Notes under the pieces: generated by a model
Databases searched by the model: none
Seen by the model: the letters and a program-made list of their open reading frames with translations, nothing else
What the model was told of the DNA's origin: nothing
Program-made: the position numbers and the translations under genes
Part shown: piece by piece, positions 33,329 to 38,445 of the stretch
Layout of the letters: each line of letters starts with the position of its first letter
Position numbering within the stretch: position 1 is the stretch's first letter
NCBI GenBank assembly: GCA_964513675.1
Contig: CAZEOD010000022.1
Coordinates: 1-38,445 of the forward strand
Length of the DNA: 38,445 bases
Direction: 5' to 3'
Origin: CALFVT01 sp964513675
Lineage (GTDB): Bacteria > Pseudomonadota > Alphaproteobacteria > Caulobacterales > Maricaulaceae

Positions 33329-35599
33329 CTATTCGGCTATTTCTGTACGCTGCGCATTAACTGCCGTCATATCCGGCACCAGATATTGCGGGAGGCGGAT
33401 ACGCACATGCGCGCCCGTAATGCCGTCGCTTCGGTCAAGAAGGTCAAGCTGTCCTAATTGGTCTTCAATGATGCGTTTCACAATCGCGAGGCCTAAGCCC
33501 GTTCCGTTATCGCGCGACGTGACATAAGGCTCTAACAAGCGGTCTTTATCCGGCACAGGCCAACCCGGCCCATTATCAATAATATCAAAATAAAGATGAC
33601 CCTTTTGGATGAAGGAGCGCGTTAAAATATGACCCTGAAAGGCGTTTTTCCCATCTTTTTCAATACGGCGCGAAATCGCTTCGGCTGCATTAATATAAAT
33701 ATTCGTCAAAGCCTGAGAAAATAAACGGCTATCGCATAAAGCTTTGAAATCATCCGGCTCATGCTCTGTTTCTGCGTTAAAACGGACATCGGGATAAGAT
33801 AAATTCTGCGCGAATATCACCTCATCAATAAGGGTCTGAATATTCGTAACGACCATTTCCGGTGTCGGCGTTTTTGCAAAGGCTGAAAAGGTATCAACCA
33901 TAGATTCAAGCGCTTCAACTTGGCGAATAATCGTATTTGTACAATTTTCAAAAATGCCTTTTTCATCATTAATCTGGGAGGCATAGCGCCGTTTTAGCCG
34001 CTCTGCCGAGAGCTGTATTGGGGTCAGTGGGTTTTTAATTTCATGCGCAATCCGGCGCGCGACTTCCCGCCAAGCCGAATGACGTTGCGCCGCTACAAGC
34101 CGCGTCATATCATCAAATGTTACAACCCAGCCCGTATCATCACGCGCGCCGGTATAGGCCGCCACGCGCACATTCAAATTCAGCATTTCATCGCCAATAT
34201 CGACTTCAATTTGATCTTCGGACAAATTGCCGAGACTTTCGCGCGCCGCCATAAAGGGCCGCGCAAAGGCGGGAATCGCTTGTTGAATCGGATAGCCAAG
34301 CCAATCATCCGCGCGGCGCTGTAACAGCCGTTCTGCGGAATCATTCATCAATGTAATCCGGCCATCTTCCGTTAGGCCCATAACGCCCGCCCGAACCCCC
34401 GATAACACGGCTTCGGAGAATTGGCGGCGCTGCTCTGAGGTATCATGTTCCGTCACAAGCTCATCACGCTGCGCCCGTAGCTGCTGAGTCATGCGGTTAA
34501 AGGCGCCGCCGACATCGGACATCTCGCCCCAATCCCCGCGCATATCAACGCGGGCATTTAAATCACCGTCGCGAATACGCTCCGCCGCCTGCACAAGCTG
34601 CTCCATCGGCTGAATAATCCGGTTTGCCAGCACAAAGCCGAGCCAAATAGCCGCAAATAAAATCAGCAAAGCCGTTTCGATAAATGTCAGCAAAAAGACA
34701 CGGTTAAAAAATATTTGATCTTGCTGATAGCGAAGCAAGGCATTTTCTTCGCGCTCAATACTGGCAATGCGCGATAACATCTGACTATTCGCCCCAAGAA
34801 ACTTACCAACATATAAATAAGCATCATCATATTCCGTCAGTTTTTTAAGCGCGATCAAATAGTCAATTTCTGGTTTGTCCTGAAAGGCAACTTTGCTCGG
34901 GTCCGCATCAAGCTCCTCAAAAGCGGCCGGAACCGGAATTTCAAATAACGGCGCTGTACTTTTTTCGAACCGCGTTAGGATATCCCCTTGCCGCGTTAAA
35001 ATATAAAGCGCGTCATAATCACGGCCCCGCGCTAACCGGTTGATATAGGCCGTGAAAGTAATACGTGAGGATAAAAACCGTTCATTAGGATTAAGGAAAT
35101 CCGTCTCGGTAAACTTAATTTCTTCCCCGAGAACACTCATTTCTCGGCCCAAATTATTCCCCAAAATATTACGGGCCAATTCCATCGTGCCGCTAATATT
35201 TTCACCGTAAAGATCTGTGATATTTCGGCTAATCAACGTCGATGAAAAAGCGCCAACAATAATCGCAGGGATAAGCGCAATCAGGCTAAAGGTCAGCACA
35301 AAGCGCCGATGAAGAAGCGGCGCTAATTGCTCTGGCGTTTTTACAAAAAGCCGCGTTAAAACCTGATAAGCAAGATAAGCCCCCAGCATAACAATCAAAG
35401 CAATATTCGCGATAAGGATATATAGGACTCGCGCTTTGCGGGCCGGATTATCCGACACAGAATAGAGCGAGCCTAAAACGAGTAAAAAAATAGCAAGCAC
35501 AAAGCCAGCCCCAAAAAGAGCTGAACGCGCCAGATTATTATGGCGCGGTATTTTATAAGCCCGTTTTAAAGGGGATATTTTCTGCTCAATAACCGCCAT
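33329..35599 (-). CDS. ntrY: Sensor histidine kinase NtrY
   Basis: A 756-residue membrane sensor kinase. From the N-terminus: about three membrane segments, a periplasmic sensor region of roughly 180 residues, another membrane segment, HAMP, PAS, DHp with the phosphorylated His519 in IAHEIKNPLTP, and a HATPase domain with N-box NIYINAAEAIS, DNGPGWP and NGTGLGLAIVK. It phosphorylates NtrX. The frame extends 19 codons upstream to a TTG, but the ATG at 35599 has AAGGAG four bases before it and begins a normal cytoplasmic tail, so it is chosen. Confidence 0.94.
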   Translation of the reverse strand: MAVIEQKISPLKRAYKIPRHNNLARSALFGAGFVLAIFLLVLGSLYSVSDNPARKARVLYILIANIALIVMLGAYLAYQVLTRLFVKTPEQLAPLLHRRFVLTFSLIALIPAIIVGAFSSTLISRNITDLYGENISGTMELARNILGNNLGREMSVLGEEIKFTETDFLNPNERFLSSRITFTAYINRLARGRDYDALYILTRQGDILTRFEKSTAPLFEIPVPAAFEELDADPSKVAFQDKPEIDYLIALKKLTEYDDAYLYVGKFLGANSQMLSRIASIEREENALLRYQQDQIFFNRVFLLTFIETALLILFAAIWLGFVLANRIIQPMEQLVQAAERIRDGDLNARVDMRGDWGEMSDVGGAFNRMTQQLRAQRDELVTEHDTSEQRRQFSEAVLSGVRAGVMGLTEDGRITLMNDSAERLLQRRADDWLGYPIQQAIPAFARPFMAARESLGNLSEDQIEVDIGDEMLNLNVRVAAYTGARDDTGWVVTFDDMTRLVAAQRHSAWREVARRIAHEIKNPLTPIQLSAERLKRRYASQINDEKGIFENCTNTIIRQVEALESMVDTFSAFAKTPTPEMVVTNIQTLIDEVIFAQNLSYPDVRFNAETEHEPDDFKALCDSRLFSQALTNIYINAAEAISRRIEKDGKNAFQGHILTRSFIQKGHLYFDIIDNGPGWPVPDKDRLLEPYVTSRDNGTGLGLAIVKRIIEDQLGQLDLLDRSDGITGAHVRIRLPQYLVPDMTAVNAQRTEIAE

Positions 35600-35603
35600 G
35601 AAG

Positions 35604-35609
35604 CTCCTT
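35604..35609 (-). promoter_or_regulatory. Strong ribosome binding site that sets the ntrY start
   Basis: AAGGAG on the minus strand, four bases before the ATG at 35599. It decides between this start and the upstream TTG at 35656, which has no comparable site. Confidence 0.75.
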
Positions 35610-35625
35610 ATGGCGAAATTACCGC

Positions 35626-35647
35626 ACTGTTGCGTAAAATCAACAGT
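35626..35647. repeat. Inverted repeat between ntrC and ntrY, possible operator
   Basis: ACTGTTG and CAACAGT are perfect seven-base arms around an eight-base spacer, inside the 69-base ntrC-ntrY spacer, 17 bases upstream of the ntrY ribosome site. It could be a regulator site for an internal ntrYX promoter or a short mRNA hairpin. Confidence 0.5.
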
Positions 35648-35668
35648 TATATTCAAAGATTCATAGAA

Positions 35669-36985
35669 TTACTGAATATTTAGCGTTTGCAAACGAGTTC
35701 TGAGCGTGTTGCGGTGAATACCGAGCTTTTCTGCGGCCTTGGCACGGTTGCCGCCCGTAACCCGAAGCGCTTCAATAATAAGCGGTTTTTCCACCCATGC
35801 CAGCGCCGTTGTATAAAGCGTTTGACCGGGCTGCATATCTGCGCCGTGATTGACAAGCCGCGAGCAAGCTTCTTCAAGGAGCCCGTCCATTTTCGCTTCA
35901 TCATCTGCCCCCCCTGTCCCGTCGAGTTTCTTTGACAACTCTTGCAAAACCATAGAGGCCGTTATGACATCATCAGAATAAAGCACGGATAAACGCCGCA
36001 CGATATTTTCAAGTTCACGGACATTACCCACCCAATTATGACGGTGAAGTATATCAAGGGCTTCGCTTTCAAAGCGGCGATTATGGCGACCCGAAGCTTG
36101 TGATAGAAAAAACTCGGCCAGTTCATATGTATCGCGCTCGCGCATAGATAACGGCGGAATCCTAATTTCAGCGACATTAACGCGGAATAAAAGGTCATCG
36201 CGAAACCCGCCATCAGCTGCGAGGCGGCGCAAATCTTTTCGCGTCGCGGATAACACGCGCGGGCGCTGGTGCGGCGCGATATATTCGCTCTCAGTCATCA
36301 AGGCGAGAAGTCCCTCTTGCTGCGCAGTCGACAACTCGGCAATTTCATCAATATAAATATCCCCGCCGTTTACTTTTTGCAGGGTCAAAGACAGATTTGA
36401 AAAATCACTGACTCGAATAAAAGGGCGCTCCCGCCGCGGCCCGCCGTCGTGAATAAGCTTGGCAACTAAATCTTTCCCCGCGCCGACAGGGCCTTGAATT
36501 AAAACGGGTAAATCGCCCGATGCATAGCGCGAGACAGCCCGATACACTGGCTGCATAGCGGTACTGCGGCCAATCATCGGCAGCTTTCGCAGTTCCGCCG
36601 AAATTTTCGACTTTTTCGGATTTACGCTTTGGCCAGCGCGCTGCACAGCCTCTGTGACGACATCAAGATCAAAGGGCTTGGGCACATATTCAAAGACCTT
36701 GAGCTCCCCCGCCTTAAGGGCTGTATTTACAGTATTATTGGCACTGATAATAATAACGGGAAGATTAGGCCGCGCCTCATATATTTCTGGCAGGCGCGTA
36801 AAAACATCTTCTCCGCCCATCATCACATCACTGACAACGATATCGCCAATACCGCTTTGCGCCCATTTTACGAGCGTCTCTGCATTATCCGTGGCTTTGA
36901 CATTATGCCCCGCCCGCGAGAGCGCTTTATTGAGTATCAACCGGACACTATCATCGTCATCGGCCAAAAGAATATCAAACTTCAT
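35669..36985 (-). CDS. ntrC: Response regulator NtrC lacking the GAFTGA loop
   Basis: A 438-residue nitrogen response regulator, partner of NtrB. Receiver: acidic pocket D9-D12, phospho-acceptor D53, Lys103 in VPKPFD. AAA+ domain: Walker A is GPVGAGKD (165-172), Walker B is IYIDE (210-214), and the arginine-finger block FRDDLLFRVNV and GNVRELENIV are present. Only 14 residues separate PFIRV (188-192) from GGDIYIDE (207-214), against about 38 in typical NtrC, so the GAFTGA sigma-54 contact loop is deleted. The C-terminal Fis helix-turn-helix GIHRNTLRTRLQTL is intact. Rhodobacter capsulatus NtrC, which activates sigma-70 polymerase, also lacks GAFTGA. The ATG overlaps the ntrB stop. Assigned by operon position and domains. 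Confidence 0.9.
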   Translation of the reverse strand: MKFDILLADDDDSVRLILNKALSRAGHNVKATDNAETLVKWAQSGIGDIVVSDVMMGGEDVFTRLPEIYEARPNLPVIIISANNTVNTALKAGELKVFEYVPKPFDLDVVTEAVQRAGQSVNPKKSKISAELRKLPMIGRSTAMQPVYRAVSRYASGDLPVLIQGPVGAGKDLVAKLIHDGGPRRERPFIRVSDFSNLSLTLQKVNGGDIYIDEIAELSTAQQEGLLALMTESEYIAPHQRPRVLSATRKDLRRLAADGGFRDDLLFRVNVAEIRIPPLSMRERDTYELAEFFLSQASGRHNRRFESEALDILHRHNWVGNVRELENIVRRLSVLYSDDVITASMVLQELSKKLDGTGGADDEAKMDGLLEEACSRLVNHGADMQPGQTLYTTALAWVEKPLIIEALRVTGGNRAKAAEKLGIHRNTLRTRLQTLNIQ

Positions 36986-38058
36986 GACACAACCTCATCG
37001 CTTAAAGGGAGAAGAATAGAAAATATGGTTTCGCCGGGGCGGGACTTCACTTCAATGATCCCCCCGTGACCGGAAATAATTTTAGACACAACCGCCAAGC
37101 CTAATCCCTGCCCTGCCGGCTTATTCGAGATAAAGGGCTGGAAGATTTGATCGCGAATGACATCAGGCAAGCCCGGCCCATCATCAATGATTCTAATTTC
37201 AATCGGGAGGCTTTCAGAGAGCTCACCACCGTTTAATCGACGGCGAACGCCGGCGCGGAACAAGGTACTGAGAATAATCTCGCCGCCCTGCCCTGAAAGT
37301 TCAATCGCCTCAACGCTATTTTTGATAAGGTTCAAGATCGCCTGCATCATGACATCTTCATCGACCATGATCGGCGGCAAAGACGGATCATAGTGCTCTG
37401 TGAACGTAATTGTTCGGCCCTTTTCCGTCGACATCACCCGCGCGGCACGGCGGAGGACTTCATGAATATTGACATATGCCGTATTCGCAGGGTCCTGCTC
37501 GCCCAAAGTTTCCATGCGGTCAACAAGACGCCGAATACGGTCAATCTCGCCGCCAATTAAATCCAGCAAACTGACCGCTTCATCACCGTTTACATCAGGG
37601 CGCAATAGCTGCACCGCCCCGCTAATGCCCGCCAGCGGGTTTTTAATCTCATGGGCCAAAATACGTCCCATGGCCGACATGGCATCAAGATTAGCCGTAT
37701 TTTCATTTTTCGGGATCGCCGCGGTTTGTACCTGCAAACCAATTCCGTTTTGGCAGGGGAAGAAAGACATGTGATAAAGCGGCGCACCATGTCGGCCATC
37801 GTGTAATTCAATACGGCAGTGACGAATAATCACAGGATTTTGACTCTCGCGGCAGCGCTCATAGCTGAGCATGGCATCTGGCGGTAGCGTCAAAATATCG
37901 GGCAAATTTTGTGATTGTTGCGCGCGGTTGGAGCGGCCCAGCCATTGTTCGGCCGCCGTATTCGCCCATATGATTTCGGCCCGTTCACCCGTTAACAGCC
38001 AAACGGCATAAGGCATATCCTCTGCAAGGGCGTGAATACCGGGGGGTAAAGGACTCAT
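36982..38058 (-). CDS. ntrB: Nitrogen sensor histidine kinase/phosphatase NtrB
   Basis: A 358-residue soluble two-component kinase that phosphorylates or dephosphorylates NtrC depending on PII signalling. An N-terminal PAS domain (about residues 12-110) is followed by DHp with His136 in LAHEIKNPLAGISGA, then HATPase with N-box LNLIKNSVEAIE, G1 DDGPGLPD and G2 GQGLGLAVVSKI. No membrane segment. The ATG overlaps the dus stop (ATGA), and the stop overlaps the ntrC start. This dus-ntrB-ntrC order is classical for alphaproteobacteria. Confidence 0.95.
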   Translation of the reverse strand: MSPLPPGIHALAEDMPYAVWLLTGERAEIIWANTAAEQWLGRSNRAQQSQNLPDILTLPPDAMLSYERCRESQNPVIIRHCRIELHDGRHGAPLYHMSFFPCQNGIGLQVQTAAIPKNENTANLDAMSAMGRILAHEIKNPLAGISGAVQLLRPDVNGDEAVSLLDLIGGEIDRIRRLVDRMETLGEQDPANTAYVNIHEVLRRAARVMSTEKGRTITFTEHYDPSLPPIMVDEDVMMQAILNLIKNSVEAIELSGQGGEIILSTLFRAGVRRRLNGGELSESLPIEIRIIDDGPGLPDVIRDQIFQPFISNKPAGQGLGLAVVSKIISGHGGIIEVKSRPGETIFSILLPLSDEVVS

Positions 38059-38445
38059 GCGGCAATCTCCAAACGGCCCGACCCGATATAGGCCGCCGCT
38101 ATCACGCTTAAAACAAAGTCAGGGTCATTGCTGCGGCACACAGCTTGCCGCATAGACTCGCGCATGTCAGCAGTCTTTATGTTTGGCGCATTTTCAATAT
38201 AACCCGCCAAATGTTTCCGCGCGACTCTTATGCCTTTGCGCTCTCCGTAAAAGTTTAGCATATCTTTGTAATGCTCTGAAATAACGTCATTTTTTTCTGC
38301 ACGACTAACATGTCTAATTGAAACACTATCAACAGCGCCGCTGATGCTCAGCAGTCCCCAAGGCTTGCCAATCAAGCTGCGCCAAACCATTACGCCGTCG
38401 GCTCCGGATTGTGACAACGCCGTCAGCGCCGTCTCCCCGCAGGCA
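38055..38445 (-). CDS. dusB: tRNA-dihydrouridine synthase DusB/NifR3 family (C-terminal part)
   Basis: The C-terminal 129 residues of a flavin-dependent tRNA dihydrouridine synthase; the frame is open to the window edge, so the N-terminal part and catalytic Cys lie outside. The visible part holds the end of the TIM barrel (SQSGADGVMVWRS) and the C-terminal helical tRNA-binding domain (HYKDML and YGERKGIRVARKHLAGYIE). In the FMN-phosphate motif the usual GR is WR and the usual RPW is KPW. The TTG at 38417 is an internal Leu codon. It is the first gene of the dus-ntrBC group. Confidence 0.88.
   Translation of the reverse strand, partial: ACGETALTALSQSGADGVMVWRSLIGKPWGLLSISGAVDSVSIRHVSRAEKNDVISEHYKDMLNFYGERKGIRVARKHLAGYIENAPNIKTADMRESMRQAVCRSNDPDFVLSVIAAAYIGSGRLEIAA

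Noticed and set aside
36360..36440. Frameshift or assembly error as the cause of the missing GAFTGA in NtrC
   Set aside because: The reading frame is continuous, with family-like sequence on both sides, and the missing segment is a clean in-frame loss.
1..38445. CRISPR array, tRNA or rRNA genes, insertion sequences, prophage, toxin-antitoxin or defence system
   Set aside because: No regularly spaced repeats, no cloverleaf or rRNA-like stretch, no transposase, integrase or phage gene and no att-like repeats were seen; all sizeable ORFs belong to core functions.

Overview
The window looks like chromosomal core sequence from an alphaproteobacterium with a moderate base composition, roughly half GC by eye. 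The main evidence is gene order. A dusB-ntrB-ntrC-ntrY-ntrX-trkA-trkH-hfq-hflX run facing mazG, an hflK-hflC-DUF2065-Do protease run facing serB and miaA, and a complete mreB-mreC-mreD-mrdA-rodA operon are arrangements familiar in that class. An N-terminal STAS-fused MlaE-type permease and an NtrYX pair fit too. The group could be Caulobacterales/Maricaulales-like, but the sequence alone does not settle this. There is no rRNA, recognisable tRNA, CRISPR array, insertion sequence or prophage, and no gene-free stretch longer than 300 bases.

Layout. 1-2.9 kb: the tail of a CoxE-type VWA protein cut by the window edge, an orphan HPt phosphotransfer protein, a CPBP membrane protease and an 85-residue unknown. 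2.96-5.3 kb: a 792-residue two-TM coiled-coil protein of unknown role that starts with TTG. 5.4-9 kb: a four-gene Mla/MCE lipid-transport operon (permease, ATPase, MCE protein, lipoprotein). 9-12.2 kb: a dipeptide epimerase, an unknown lipoprotein and a sodium symporter of the SNF family. 12.2-17.7 kb: the rod-shape operon. 17.9-20.6 kb: a TVP38/DedA-like membrane protein, miaA and serB. 20.6-24.4 kb: the Do protease, DUF2065, hflC and hflK. 24.6-27.4 kb: folA, a VUT-family transporter with a coupled methyltransferase, and mazG. 27.4-38.4 kb: the long minus-strand run hflX, hfq, trkH, trkA, ntrX, ntrY, ntrC, ntrB and the 3' part of dusB.

How the genes work together. Much of the window serves the cell envelope: elongation-mode peptidoglycan synthesis (MreBCD, PBP2, RodA), murein peptide recycling (epimerase), phospholipid trafficking (Mla), and periplasmic and membrane protein quality control (Do protease, HflKC). 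The rest is nitrogen and redox signalling (NtrBC, NtrYX), potassium uptake (TrkAH), RNA regulation (Hfq) and housekeeping metabolism. Tight ATGA, TAATG and GTGA junctions mark translational coupling in the mla, mre, hfl and ntrBC groups.

The most notable observation is that the NtrC protein has an intact reading frame but lacks the whole GAFTGA loop used to contact sigma-54. NtrX lacks it as well. No clearly new multi-gene system was found. The best candidates for undescribed biology are the coiled-coil membrane protein, the 208-residue lipoprotein, the 85-residue protein, and several inverted repeats in the ntrC-ntrY, degP, hfq and mazG leaders.
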